A DNA stretch of 64,000 nt from Chenggangzhangella methanolivorans (GTDB lineage: Bacteria > Pseudomonadota > Alphaproteobacteria > Rhizobiales > Methylopilaceae), in the NCBI RefSeq assembly GCF_019797865.1, contig NZ_CP081869.1, positions 1,364,001 to 1,428,000 of the forward strand. Direction: 5' to 3'. A program made the translations under genes and the position numbers. Below are positions 26,633 through 37,184 of this stretch, piece by piece. Numbering within the stretch: position 1 is the stretch's first letter; each line of letters begins with the position of its first letter. A model generated the notes under the pieces. The model was given only the letters and a program-made list of their open reading frames with translations, was not told the DNA's origin and made no database searches.

Positions 26633-28555
26633 TTACGAAGCCGCGCTTATCCGGATGACCGCCGCGACGCTTGGGACGCCGTTTCGGCTCGATCGCGAAC
26701 AGCATCCAGTCGCCCGGGAGCAGCCGCGCGCCCTTCGTCTTGAGGTCCAGGGCGTACGTCGTCCCGTTGACGGCCGCCGGCTTCAATTGCACCCGACCTC
26801 TGGTCGTTGCTGACCGAATGGTCACGGCCGCCAGCCTGATGAGCGAGAACTGGGGAGACCGGAACGTCGGTCGACACGCTGATGCGCTCGCCCAGTCGCG
26901 CTGTGGCGGGCGCGCTCGTGATCGCCGGCCGGGCCGCGAGCGATCCGTCGTCGTTCAACAAATAGGGAGGCGTCAGAATCTCTGCGTCGGGATGATTGGT
27001 GTCGCATGGGGAACCGCACAGCCCGCCGCCGCCGACGAACACCCTCGCGTCCTTCATGAGAAGCGCGATGCTGTGATAGTTCCGCGGGACCGTCATGGGC
27101 GCGAGCCTCCGGAAGGCTCCGTTTCCGCCGGACTTCGACCAGAGCTCGGGATCATGACCGACCGCTCGTCGCTGAAGGCTTCTGGAAAATTGCTTCCTCC
27201 GATCACGACGACGTCTCCGCCCGGCAGGGCGACGGAGTTGGCGAAAGCGCGGGGCGAAGGCCATCGGCCTTTGCCTCGTCACCTGGATCGGTCCCTTCGG
27301 CCCGTCCCCAAAGTCGATCAGATGGGCTCCATCGGACGCCTGGAGGCTTTCATAGGCCGGAGCCCCGCCGATCTTCAGCAGCTTGGTCGGCCCGATCATC
27401 ACGACGTTGCCGTTCATGGCGTAGGCGTCGTCGCCCCGATCGCCGGCCGGCAGAATGCGCCCGTCGCCCTTGACGTCGATCCAGTGCATTTGCGCGCTGG
27501 GGCCGGCGTGCAGCACGTATCTATCGCTGTAGGCGAACAGCCACATGTGGTTGTCGGAGCGGAACTGTCCGGCGGGATCGGGTCCTGCGAGGTCTTCGCC
27601 GTTGACGCCCGAAAGCACCCGCCAGCCAGAGAGACGGTTCCAGACTTCGCTCTTCTTGTATCCGATCCCGCCGCTCCATGATCCGCCGACGGTCAGCACG
27701 TCGCCGGACGGCAGCACGGCGTCTCCCTGATAGCCGCGCGGCACGTTCATTTCCGCGCTCGTGGTCCAGACGTTCAGCTCGGGATCGTAGATGCTGGTCT
27801 TGGCGTTGCTCGATCCGCCGTTCACGAGGATGCGACCGTCAGGCAGGGTGGCGGTGCCCGGACAGAAACATGTCGTGGCCGGTGCTCGAGACAGTCACGG
27901 ACGTCGAGGATCCGCTCGCGAGATCGAAGATCGTCGTGAAGGTCTTTCCCTGATCGTCGCCGAAGGTGAACGGGTCATGGGACGCCCACATGAGGATCTT
28001 GCCGTTGCGCAGCGTGGACGCGGCGACCGGGATCAGCGGCAGGGAGATTTTCGGCGACCAAACCGACTTCAGTGCGGGATCCGACAAGGTCCATTTCTGG
28101 GAGTTTGCCTCGCCGCACGCTGCGTGGAGCGACGCCGCATCGTCGTCGATCGACGAGTCGGCGACGTCGAGACATTCGCCGGACACCGCCGAAACGATCT
28201 GGAACCAGTCCTGAACGCGCCGGAAACTCCAGTTCTGGCTCGCCTCGCCGTTGCACGGCGCCTGAACGACTGCGGCTCCGTCGCTCGGACGGGCCGCGAG
28301 GCACATGCCGGAGCGGACGTTGACGATCCGGCTGACGGCCGCCGTCTTCTGGAACAGCCACCTCTGGTGCGGCTGATCGGAGCAACGGCCTTGGGACACG
28401 CGCGCGCCGACCTGAAGATTCGCGTCCTTCAGCTCCGCGCACATTCCGCTGTTGCGGTTGACGAGCAACCGCTCGACCCGAGCGAACGCGCCGCCCGACC
28501 CGATGAACGCCAGGCAGACGACCGCTGCGACAAAGGAGACGATGGGCGCCCGCAT
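26633..28555 (-). CDS. Galactose-oxidase-like copper radical oxidase with N-terminal ricin-type lectin domain; many frameshifts
   Basis: About 640 residues when read across roughly eight single-base breaks (27870; 27250 and 27150; three within 26790-26850; 26697; one more possible). Signal peptide (residues 1-26), a ricin-B/CBM13-like domain with QW motifs (residues ~30-150), then the seven-bladed Kelch barrel and DUF1929 C-terminal domain of galactose oxidase. Every active-site residue of that enzyme has a visible counterpart: Cys in HDMFCPGTATLP, Tyr in VPRGYQGDA, the stacking Trp in TVGGSWSGG, Tyr-His in VPRNYHSI, and the second His in THSVSNDQR. The product would oxidise a primary alcohol, probably of galactose or a polysaccharide, making H2O2. 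It stands at the edge of the polysaccharide locus. Confidence 0.8.
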
Positions 28556-28668
28556 GACAGTTCCCCGAAACGTTTGACGAGGAATTCCTAGGCTTGCCCG
28601 CCATGCCGCTTAAGACGCTCAAAAGAGAGTCTCGAGCAGCGCGGGCGACGCCCTGGGGCGGCGTAGGC

Positions 28669-28681
28669 GTAGAAAGTGGTA
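28669..28681 (-). promoter_or_regulatory. Shared upstream motif, copy A
   Basis: TACCACTTTCTAC on the minus strand, 114 bases upstream of the galactose-oxidase-like gene. The same motif precedes the glycosyltransferase gene (31164-31177) and the DUF4082 gene (35118-35130), always in the gene direction. Probably a common regulator site. Confidence 0.4.
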
Positions 28682-28820
28682 GGGCCAGCATCGGGTCCGC
28701 CGTCATATCCGGACAGGGCGACACGTCTTTTTGCCGCCTCCATCGCCTCGAAGCTGAATCGAGGCGGCCAATGCGCGGAGGTACTGAAGAGCGATCGTTC
28801 CGCTCTTGGGAGCCTTCCAG

Positions 28821-29000
28821 ATGTCCTACATGGTCGTGTCACGAACGGAGCCGCCTCACACGATGGTCGCGGCGACCGTCACCGAAGCCCTCGAGCTTGC
28901 GCGCGAACTCGGGCAGGCGGAGCATGAGAAGGTGACGATCCTGAGCGACAGCGGCTGGATTCTCAGCCTCGACGAACTCGAGAATCTCATCGAAGGCTGA
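28821..29000 (+). CDS. Small hypothetical protein
   Basis: 59 residues (MSYMVVSRTEPPHTMVAATV...), soluble, with an alternating strand-helix pattern: a first strand, a helix (VTEALELARELG), a second strand (KVTILSDSGW) and a terminal helix (SLDELENLIEG). Short proteins of this type are frequent in rhizobial genomes and have no assigned function that I know of. Start chosen at the ATG of 28821, with CTTCCAG upstream as a weak ribosome site. The last 14 bases overlap the convergent glycosyltransferase gene. Divergent from the oxidase gene. Confidence 0.55.
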   Translation: MSYMVVSRTEPPHTMVAATVTEALELARELGQAEHEKVTILSDSGWILSLDELENLIEG

Positions 29001-30030
29001 GAGCGGGCTCAGGCCGAACGGCGAACCGCGCAAGGTCGATCGCGCCGCGCGCGAAGGCGCGGGTGCGCTTCTCGACCCTCCCGAGCGCGAACATCGCGTG
29101 GAATCTCGGCGTCTCGTAGCGCGCTCCGGCGAGCCAGCGTTCATAGCGCGGCTCGATCACCTTTCGGATGACGGACGTCCAGCGCGAGCACAGAGATTCT
29201 TCCGAGAACGCCTCCGCCGCAGCCCGGCCCGTCTCGACGAGCCGTTCATACGCCGAGCGGTCGTGCTTGAGCACGAACGCCGCCTGCATGACGCCCTCGA
29301 CCGTTCTCGCCTGAAGAAAGTCCTGTCCGGGCCGCCCGACCTGCTCATAGGCGCTGTCGAAGCCGCCGATAAAGGGAACCTCGGCCCGCCAGGCGTTGAT
29401 CAGCTTGCTCGGGGGCTTGGTGGGATAGCGCCGGCGATCGAAACTCCGCACCCCGACAAGGATGTCGACGCCGCTGAAGTCGTGCCACGCCTCCCGGGGC
29501 GGCGTCAGGAACTCCAGGTCGATCGAGGCGAAGGCCTTGCGCCAGAAGACGGCGTCGGCGGCGAGATTGCCGTTGAACGTCTGCCCGACATAGGCAGCCG
29601 TCTCGACGCTTTTCCGACCGCCGCTGCGCTTGATGAGTCCAGGCTGGGCCCACAGCGGCAGGTATGTCGCCGTCGCAGACGCCTGGAGCTTGTTCTGGAC
29701 GATGTGGTGATGGGCCCAGCGCCGCGCCGGGTAGTCCGCGCGGAGGCAAACGACGAAGGCCGACGATCGTCCTCCGATTTTGCCGAGCTGGTCGGAGTGC
29801 ACGAAGTTGATCGCGTCGTCCCGCAGGCGGTTGCTGCACGACACCGGCAAGTAGGTCCATTGCGCGAGATTGAGATAGGTCTGGAGGCTCCAGCACAGGT
29901 CGCCCTGGGAGGCGATCCCCGCGGCGACGCCGGGGTCGCGCGCGAAGCAGTCGGCCACGCTGCGGATCGCCAGGAACCGCGGCATCGCGTGGTCCGGCTG
30001 GTCGATCACGAAATTGAGCTGCGGCGTCAT
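28987..30030 (-). CDS. Glycosyltransferase-like protein of the polysaccharide locus
   Basis: 347 residues, cytoplasmic. The middle and C-terminal parts have a GT-B-like character: DILVGVRSFDRRRYPTKPPSKLINAWRAEVPFIGG with the KPPSKLINAW pattern seen where glycosyltransferases bind a sugar nucleotide, then a region of helices (FVLKHDRSAYERLVETGRAAAEAFSEE). The N-terminal half contains NFVHSDQLG and RADYPARRWAHHHIVQNK. I cannot name donor or acceptor. It is 44 bases downstream of a GT-2 gene on the same strand, so the two are likely in one operon. Confidence 0.6.
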   Translation of the reverse strand: MTPQLNFVIDQPDHAMPRFLAIRSVADCFARDPGVAAGIASQGDLCWSLQTYLNLAQWTYLPVSCSNRLRDDAINFVHSDQLGKIGGRSSAFVVCLRADYPARRWAHHHIVQNKLQASATATYLPLWAQPGLIKRSGGRKSVETAAYVGQTFNGNLAADAVFWRKAFASIDLEFLTPPREAWHDFSGVDILVGVRSFDRRRYPTKPPSKLINAWRAEVPFIGGFDSAYEQVGRPGQDFLQARTVEGVMQAAFVLKHDRSAYERLVETGRAAAEAFSEESLCSRWTSVIRKVIEPRYERWLAGARYETPRFHAMFALGRVEKRTRAFARGAIDLARFAVRPEPALSLR

Positions 30031-30073
30031 CTGGGCGAACCGTGGAAAGCAGGACTTGGGTCAGGTCGCGAGC

Positions 30074-31066
30074 TCACGGGAGGCCGGCGCGGCGGCCGAT
30101 CATGTCGGAGAAGACGCTCTTCAGCCTCCGATCGACGCGCTCGAGCCTCATGAGGTGGCCGAAGGGCGGGGCCGTTCGCATCGCGGGATTGAGGCGCAGC
30201 CCGAAGCCGAGGACGTCCGCTCCGGTCTGGCGTCGCCCCCGACACCATTGCGCGACCCCGGTCCAGAAGGCCGCGGCCGCAAGCCGGCGCCGCGCGAGCG
30301 CGCGCAGAGCCTCCGCGTCCTCGAGCAGTCGCCCGTCGCTCCCGAAGAACGTGTCGAAGGCGTCAGCCCGCTGAGCGTAGTCGATCAGGACGTTCCGGTA
30401 GTAGTCCGCGGACATGTTGGCGCCGTGCAGCCGATAGACCGCCTGCGGAACCGGCGTATCGGCGACGTCGCCATGAGCCGCGAACCTCAGCCACATCTCC
30501 ATGTCGCCGGCGTGCGGCAGGGACGGAAGATAGCCGCCGATCGCCTTCTGCGTCTTCGTCCGCACGATGGCGGTCGGCGTCGGCACGAGATTGCGGATCT
30601 GCTCGCAGTGCTCCTTGACGAAATCCCGGCCTGGACGCACCCGCCAGCTTGGGTCGACGCGGTCGTCGCGAAGCGCGGGCGCGGGTTCGTCGGGGCGCGC
30701 GGTCTCGCAGGCGCCGTAGGTCAGCACGACCTCGGGCCGGGCGTCCATCAGCGCGGCCGCGCGCTCGAGCGCGCCGGGGGCGAGATAGTCGTCGGCCGAC
30801 AGCGACAGGAAGTACGGAGCCGTCGCCCAGGCGATGCCCTCGTTGTAGGTCGCGATGTGGCCTCGGTTCTCCCGGTGGACCAACGCCTCGACCCGAGGAT
30901 CGGAGGCGGCGAGCTCGCGCGCGACATCGGCGGAGTCGTCCGGCGAGGCGTCGTCGATGATCAGGACGCGAACGTCGTTCATCGATTGGGCGAGGATGCT
31001 GCCGACGCATTCGCGAAGGAAGCGCCCGTAGCGATAGCAAGGTATCGCGATGTCGACGACCGCCAT
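30074..31066 (-). CDS. Family 2 glycosyltransferase
   Basis: 330 residues with a GT-A fold. The start VVDIAIPCYRYGRFLRECV, LIIDDASPDDS and LSLSADDYLAPGALE (DxD-like metal site) are typical of inverting GT-2 enzymes that use a nucleotide sugar. PSLPHAGDMEMWLRFAAHGDVA carries the usual catalytic acidic pair. A basic C-terminal region has no membrane helix, so it probably acts at the inner face of the membrane on the lipid-linked repeat unit. Start at 31066 (MAVVDIA), preceded by GAGGG; an upstream in-frame ATG at 31099 is less likely. A copy of the shared motif lies about 100 bases upstream. Confidence 0.88.
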   Translation of the reverse strand: MAVVDIAIPCYRYGRFLRECVGSILAQSMNDVRVLIIDDASPDDSADVARELAASDPRVEALVHRENRGHIATYNEGIAWATAPYFLSLSADDYLAPGALERAAALMDARPEVVLTYGACETARPDEPAPALRDDRVDPSWRVRPGRDFVKEHCEQIRNLVPTPTAIVRTKTQKAIGGYLPSLPHAGDMEMWLRFAAHGDVADTPVPQAVYRLHGANMSADYYRNVLIDYAQRADAFDTFFGSDGRLLEDAEALRALARRRLAAAAFWTGVAQWCRGRRQTGADVLGFGLRLNPAMRTAPPFGHLMRLERVDRRLKSVFSDMIGRRAGLP

Positions 31067-31163
31067 GGAGCCCTCGCAGTCGGAGCGTTGCCGGATCAAG
31101 GTCTGATGCGACGCTAAGCGCTCTGCGCTCGGCCGCGCGACGCCCCCGATAGGACGCCGCAGA

Positions 31164-31177
31164 GATCGAAAGTGGTA
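31164..31177 (-). promoter_or_regulatory. Shared upstream motif, copy B
   Basis: TACCACTTTCGATC on the minus strand, 98 bases before the start of the GT-2 gene at 31066. It differs from copy A only after CACTTTC. See copies at 28669-28681 and 35118-35130. Confidence 0.4.
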
Positions 31178-31198
31178 CGCGCAGGGCCGATCAGGGCC

Positions 31199-32110
31199 TC
31201 ACGTCAGGCGCAGCCGGGCGCTTCGATTGACCTGCGCTTTGGAGTCGATGTTCGAAAACCCGTTGAGACTGATGTCGGTCAGGCGTAGGAATCCGCTTCC
31301 GCACGCCACGATCGGATCGCCTTCGACGGGTTCGCAGGGCTGGCCGGGAGCCGCGAGATAGCGGGACGTCGGCTCGACGACGTCGGCCCGCCAGATCGTC
31401 ACGCGGCGGTCGTCGAGGAAGCAGAACGCGCCGTCGAACGGCCGCGACGAGGCGCGGATCAGGCGGCGGATCGTGTCCGCGTCGGTCCGCCAGTCGATCC
31501 TGGAGTCGTCGGGGCGGCGGGGATAGCAGCGCAGCGCCGCCGAGGGATCCGGATTCTGCGGCACAGGCTCCTCGCCGCGCGCGATCGAAGCGAGCGCGGA
31601 CGAAAACAGCTCCGGCATCGTCGCGTCGATCCAGTTCTGGACGTCGGTGACGTAGGTGTCGGCCTCGAGCGGATAATGGGTCCGCGCATAGATCGGACCG
31701 GCGTCGAGCTCCGGCGTCATCTGGTGGACGCACAGGCCCACATGGGGCTCGCCCGCCAGTATCGCCCAGTTCGGACAGGCGTTTCCGCGAAATCGCGGCA
31801 GGTCGCCGGCATGTCCGTTGAGAACGCCGCGCGCGAAACAGGCGAGCGTCGCCGGCTTGATCAGCGTTCTCCAGTTCAGCGAGATCCCGAGTTCGCAGGC
31901 GGCGTCCCGCATGGTCTCCACGATCTGCTGGGAATTGACCTTCGCGGTTTCGACGAAGGCCGCCCCGCAGGCGAAGGCGAGCGCCGCAAACGGTTCGCTG
32001 GCCGCCATGTCGCCGGAGGTCACGACGAGTCCGATCGTGTGCCCGTCCGTGAGCAGACGACGCGCGGTATCGACGAGCAGTTTCGTGCGGCCGACGATCG
32101 CCAGTCTCAT
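31199..32110 (-). CDS. Formyltransferase-family enzyme (sugar N-formyltransferase type)
   Basis: 303 residues of the methionyl-tRNA formyltransferase fold. The N-terminal Rossmann-like part is followed by the catalytic region LNGHAGDLPRFRGNACPNWAI (Asn and His of the conserved N-H-D triad) and PELDAGPIYARTHYPLE, then SRIDWRTDADTIRRLIRASSRPFDGAFCF as in ArnA-type and sugar N-formyltransferases. It would transfer formyl from N10-formyl-THF to an amino sugar nucleotide. The aminotransferases and Gmd in this locus could supply GDP-perosamine or another 4-amino sugar as substrate; this is inference. Start at 32110 gives a full first strand (MRLAIVGRTKLL). It directly follows the DUF4082 gene (10 bases). 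Confidence 0.8.
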   Translation of the reverse strand: MRLAIVGRTKLLVDTARRLLTDGHTIGLVVTSGDMAASEPFAALAFACGAAFVETAKVNSQQIVETMRDAACELGISLNWRTLIKPATLACFARGVLNGHAGDLPRFRGNACPNWAILAGEPHVGLCVHQMTPELDAGPIYARTHYPLEADTYVTDVQNWIDATMPELFSSALASIARGEEPVPQNPDPSAALRCYPRRPDDSRIDWRTDADTIRRLIRASSRPFDGAFCFLDDRRVTIWRADVVEPTSRYLAAPGQPCEPVEGDPIVACGSGFLRLTDISLNGFSNIDSKAQVNRSARLRLT

Positions 32111-32120
32111 GGCCTGGTCG

Positions 32121-34903
32121 TCAGCTCCCCGACGCCTGGTAGATGACGTCGACCCAATAGTTGGACTTGTTGAAGCTGAGGTTGGGAAACACGCCGGACG
32201 CGCCGTAGGCGTAGACGCCGTTCCCGCCGCTCGCCGCATCCGACGGCGCGGTCAGCGCCCCGCTCGTGCGCGCGGAGGCGAAGTAGTTCCCGTCGACCGA
32301 ATAGTATCCCGCGGTGTGGTACGAGGCCACGTAGGTCACGCCGGTCGAGACCGGGACCGGGGTCGAGAACAGCACCTGCTGCCAGCCGCTGGCCGTCTCG
32401 TTCGCGAAAGTCGTGGTCGCAAGCAGCGTCCCGTTCGCGTTCCAGAGGCGGGCCTGATGCACGCCGACATTCTGCGGCCCCTTGAAGAAGCGCATTCCCA
32501 CGATCGTCCCGGCGGCGCTCACCTGGAACTTCACGCCGAGCTCGACGGACTGGGAGTCGTTTTCCGTCACGGTCGCCGGCGTGTCGGTCGTCGCGAACAG
32601 CGTCGTGCCCGGGGGCGGCGGCGGCGGCGCTGCGGGCGCGAACACCACGTCGACCCAGTAGTTCGACGCATTGGCCAGAGTGTCCGGAAACACCGTCGCA
32701 GCGCCGTAGTGAAACACGCCGTTGCCGCCGCCGGCGGCTCCCGGCGCGGTCAAGGGAGCATTGGTCCGCGCGTTGGCGAAATAGCCCGGATCGGCCGAAT
32801 AGAAGCCGTTGGTGTGATAGGACGCCACGTAGGTGACCCCCGCCGAGACGGCGACCGGCGTCGCGAAGGTCGCGGTCTGCCAGCCGGTCGCGGTCTCCTG
32901 GGCGAAGGTCGCGGCGGCGAGTTGCGCGCCGCCGGCGCTCCAGAGGGCTGCGCTGTGCGGCCCGACGTTCTTCTCGCCCTTGTAGAACCGCACGCCGGTG
33001 ATCGACCCGTTCTGGGATGACGAGAACCTCACCCCGAGTTCGACCGAATTGACGTCCTGCGTGAAGACGTTCGTCGGCTTGTCGGCGTAGCTCCAGAGGC
33101 TCTTGGTCGCCGCCGGCGCGACCGTGATGGGCACGCCGGGCTTCGGCGCCTCGAGGTTGGCGCTGTCGTCGGCCGCGCGCGAGCGGATGACGTAATTTCC
33201 GGCGGACTGGGCGATCCAGAGATAGGACCAGGACGCAAGGCCCGCAGCCTTGCGCCAGGTGGCGCCGTTGTCGGTCGAAACTTCGACGCCCGCCACCACG
33301 CCGCCGACGTCGGTCGCGGTCCCGGTGATCGTGACGAACTGGCCTTCGACGATGCTGGCTCCGCTCGCCGGCGCCGTGATGGTGGAGACCGGGGGCGTCA
33401 CGTCCGTCGACTTCGTCGCGGCGGTGAGACCGTTCTGAAGCGTCGCCGGCTGGACGTTCATATCGGCGAACAGGTTGACCACCGCCTGGCGGACGCGCGT
33501 GTCGGTGGCGGTGGCTTCCGCGTCATGTTGCGCGTCGAGGCCCCAGACCAGGTAGACCGTGCCCGCGCCGAACACCAAGCCGCCGCCGGATCCGCGGTAG
33601 AGCGTCATGCTGTGGGTGGCGTTAGCCGAGCCGAGCGTCAGACCGTAGTCGCGCAGATATGTGCCGACCGCGACAGTCGTCAGCGACAGGTCGATGAGGC
33701 CGGCGGGCCGGAAGCCGTTGTCGACGTCCTCGTCCCACTCGTAGCCGAGATAGTTCGTGACCAGGGAGGCCGTCTGGCCCGGCGTCAGATTGGCGACGGA
33801 GGTGTTGCGCCAGAAGCGGAAGCGCGACTGGGCGTAGGGGATCCTGATCGTGTCGAGGCGATAGGAATCGACCTGGAAGATCGTGCCCGTCAGGGCGTTC
33901 TCGGGCCGGCCGCCGTCGGAAGGCGGCGAGAAGCGCGGGTCGCGCCACGTCCCGGTCCATGTCGCGCTCGGGTCGGTCTTGGCGTTTTCGCGCGTCTCCT
34001 TGTAGCAGACCATCGTCCGGTACGGCGTCGCGCTTGGGTCCGTGCTCGGCTCCCAGCGGATCTTCCAGTAGCACTCGTTGCCGCTGAAGAAAGCGAGGTT
34101 GACCCCAGCCGCGCGGGCCGCCTCGACGTTCGCGCGTTGCGCGGCCGACCAGTATTCGTCGTGGCCGACCGAGAGATAGATCTTTCGCGTCAGAAGCTGT
34201 CCGCCCCGCCGGTCGACGTCGACGCCGGTCGTGTAGGAGACGTCGTAGCCGTTGCGCTCGAGCCAGCGGATCATCGAGTGCTCGACGCCGAAGATCCAGT
34301 CCCACGGGCCGCTCTGGAACTGGTAGCCGCGGGTGTTGTACGGCCGATTGTAGCTGACCTTGACGGCGCGATTGATCGCGGTCGCGCCGCCGTAGAGGCT
34401 ATAGTTCCCCCACGAGTTGTAGGCCTGCCACGTCGTGTCCGACGTCTGGAAGATCAGGTCGCTGGTCGCGCCGTCGTCGCGCACCACGAAGGGATGTGGT
34501 TAGCGCCTGTGGTCGCGTCCTGGCGAACGAGCTTGGCGATGTAGAGCCCGGAGACGGCGCTCGCCGGCACGGCCCAGCTCGCCGACGTCGCCCAATTTCC
34601 GCAATCGACGAGGCCGAGAGCCGCGTTGACGATCGGGGCCGGCTGGGTCTGCGCGCTCGGGAGCTGCCGTTGGATCGTCGTCACTTTGCGCGCGCCCGAT
34701 CCGCCGTAATAGCCGAGGCGATAGATGTCGATCCTGTAGTTGGTCGAGTCCGTCAGGATCTTGAAGCTGACCGTCTGGCCGCGGTTGACGCTGATGTCGG
34801 TCGCGAAGCCGACGATGTTGTCGTCGCCGATGCCTTGAAGATCCCATTCGCTGGCCGGGTTTCCGGCGAGCTGGTTCTCGATCGAGATCTTGTTCGTGGC
34901 CAT
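32121..34903 (-). CDS. Large DMF-amidase-like/DUF4082 repeat protein, one frameshift
   Basis: About 927 residues. The first ~500 match the domain related to the large subunit of N,N-dimethylformamidase (NKISIENQLAGNPASEWDL, YRIDIYRLGYYGGSGARKV, then FQTSDTTWQAYNSWGNYSL, SVGHDEYWSA, FFSGNECYWKIRWE). An Ig-like domain follows (PPVSTITAPASGASIVEGQ), then two copies of DUF4082 (SITGVRFYKGEKNVGPHSAALW and the parallel GMRFFKGPQNVGVHQARLW). One base is missing near 34490 (HIP to FVVRDDG). There is no signal peptide, although the domain content is that of secreted carbohydrate-associated proteins, so a type I route is possible. Function in the polysaccharide locus unknown. Start at 34903. Confidence 0.75.
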
Positions 34904-35424
34904 GGAGCGTTCGCCTGGGTCTCGGACGGACCGATCCGTCCTTCGCGAGCCTCCGGCCCGATGATGAGGACAGCGATCGCGCAGGAGGGAGTGAAGCGCA
35001 CGCTCGCCGCGGCGAGCGCTTCCTTCCATCGTGGGATGGGCTCGTCAGCCGAGACCTCTTGGCGTCGGCCTGGCGACGCAACACCGTTTCAGGATGAGGA
35101 CAGGAGCCCTCCGAACGGTAGAAAGTGTTACGGCTGGACTTTCGACGGACCGGCTCGTGGACGCTCGCGCGAGTCGGCTGGAGCGACGCCTGACCCTTTC
35201 GACGGATGCCCTGGCCAATCCCGCACGAAAGAGGTAGCCGGCGTCGCCGAGCCCGATCCTTCGGGCGCGTTGCCCCAAACCGGACGCCTCGGCCATCACC
35301 ACGGGGGCGGTCGACGGGGAGTTCGGGCCATGAAATCGTTCGAGACGTCGAGCCGCGGCTCCGTCACCGTCCCGAAGCCGCGCGCGACAAGACCTGACGA
35401 CACGATCGTTGGGCTCTCCCGACC
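34904..35424. other. Divergent intergenic region between DUF4082 gene and wzx
   Basis: 520 bases with no convincing gene on either strand. It must hold promoters for both the leftward DUF4082-formyltransferase unit and the rightward wzx operon. The only structured element I see is copy C of the shared motif at 35118-35130. Confidence 0.5.
35118..35130 (-). promoter_or_regulatory. Shared upstream motif, copy C
   Basis: TAACACTTTCTAC on the minus strand, 215 bases upstream of the DUF4082 gene. One base differs from copy A. It is also in the promoter region of the divergent wzx operon. Confidence 0.4.
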
Positions 35425-37015
35425 GTGACGGCTTCGTCGCCGGATCGCGCGGCGCCGTCCACCGCGCGCCGCATCACCTTGGCGGTGCTCGCGATGTGGC
35501 TGTCGCGCGTCGCCGCCATCGCGCTCGGCCTCTTGCTGATGCCGCTCCTGTTCGCGCGGCTGCCCGCCGCGGAGCTTGGCGTATGGTTGCTTCTCAGCCA
35601 GAGCGGCGTCCTGATCCTGCTGCTCGATTTCGGCCTGACCTCGACGCTCATCCGCCGCTTCGCGTTCTGGCAGGGCGACCTCATGGTGGGCGGGGGCGAA
35701 TCCGACGACGCGGCCCGGAGCTTTTCCCGGCTCGCGGCGACGGGACGGCGGCTCTATTTGATGATCGCGCTCGCGGTCGGAGGAATTTCCTGGCTCGGCG
35801 GGCTCGCCTTCATCGCCACGCTCGATATCGATCGGCGCTGATGCAGGAAGCTCTGCTCGCCTGGTCGATCATCTGCTTCGGGCAAGCGATCGCGCTGTCG
35901 AACGGGCTCTGGACCGCGGCGATCTCGGGCCTTGGCCACGTCGCGCCGGTCTCGCTTCTCGCGATCGCGTTCAACGCCGCCACGATCCTCGCGCAGTGCG
36001 CCATCGTCATCGCCGGCGGCGGGCTGACGGCGCTCGCGGTCGCCGGCGCACTTGGCAGCCTCGGATTTCGCATCGGCGCGGTCGCCTATCTCCGGCGCAA
36101 GGAACCCTCGCTGGCCAAGATCAATGGCGGGTGGGACAAGGCGACCGCCGTCGACCTGATGGGGCCGTCGCTGAAGTATTTCCTGACCGAAGTCGGCGCG
36201 CTTCTGCTGATGAAAGCCGACCCCTACTTCATCGCCGCCTTCCTCGATCCCGCCAGCCTGCCGGTCTACGCCGCCAACTATCTGCTGGCCTTCAACGCTG
36301 CGGTGATCTCGATCGCGATCGGCGACGCCGGCAACGTCTATGTGTCCCAGCTCTGGCGGACCGGGACGACCGACCGCGTCCGGGCGATCGTCCTCAGGAG
36401 CATGAGAGTGGGCATGGGGCTCATGGCGCTGGGCGCCGCTCTCCTGCTGTTCGCGGGGCCGTCGATCACGGCGGTCTGGCTCGGCGACGGACGCTTCGTC
36501 GGCCTGCCCGTCATGGCGACGTTCAGCGCCATGCTGATCCTCTACACGCAGCAGAGCCTGCTCTTCGGCTTCTCGCGGGCGACCGAACATGAGGTCTACG
36601 CCGGTTGGTATCTTGCGGCCGGCGCCCTGAACATCGGCCTGAGCTTCGTGCTGACCCCCACGCTCGGCCTCGTCGGCGTCGCCTTGTCGACCCTGCTGGC
36701 GCAGGCCGCCACGACCGGATGGCGGATACCTCTTTTGGGATTGCGGCGGCTCGACATCGAGCTCTCGCAGTATCTCTCGCACGTGGCCGCGCCGATCGCC
36801 GCGCTGTTCATCGCCGCCTGCGCGGCGATCTGGCTCGTGACCTACGGACCGCGGCGCCCGACGCGCCGTTGGCCAAGCTGATCGCCGCGACGGCCGCGGG
36901 CGGCGCGGTCGGACTTGCGGGCTTCTGCACCCTCGTGCTCGACGACGGAATGCGCGCCCGCCTGCTCCAAAAGGCGGCGCAGCTGGGCCGGCGCTCTCTC
37001 GCTCCTGGCGAGTGA
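35425..37015 (+). CDS. wzx: Polysaccharide repeat-unit flippase, two frameshifts
   Basis: About 530 residues with 12-14 predicted membrane helices, of the MOP/PST flippase family that moves the lipid-linked repeat unit across the inner membrane. Recognisable parts: LAVLAMWLSRVAAIALGLLL with the following LFARLPAAELGVW, LLDFGLTSTLIRRFA, then after a break near 35836 the segments LLMKADPYFIAAFLDPASLPVYAANYLL and LTPTLGLVGVALSTLLAQ. A second break near 36840 moves the last ~50 residues into another frame, ending at TGA 37015. The start is GTG 35425. First gene of a rightward operon that runs through wzy and an acetyltransferase gene. Confidence 0.85.
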
Positions 37016-37184
37016 CATCGTCCGACTGTCTGAGCGCCTACGCCCTTTGACTTCCCCGTGGGCCCGGACGGCAAGAAAGACGGACGGAAGATCGACAGGA
37101 ATCCTAGGTCGCGGCGCGCGCAGACGCCCGCCTATCGTCGGCGCGACCGAGAGGCCGGCGGCCTCCGAACGCGGCGGCACCACG

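Noticed and set aside
28588..28842. 84-codon minus-strand frame upstream of the galactose-oxidase-like gene
   Set aside because: Low-complexity, overlaps the shared motif and the divergent small gene; no support.
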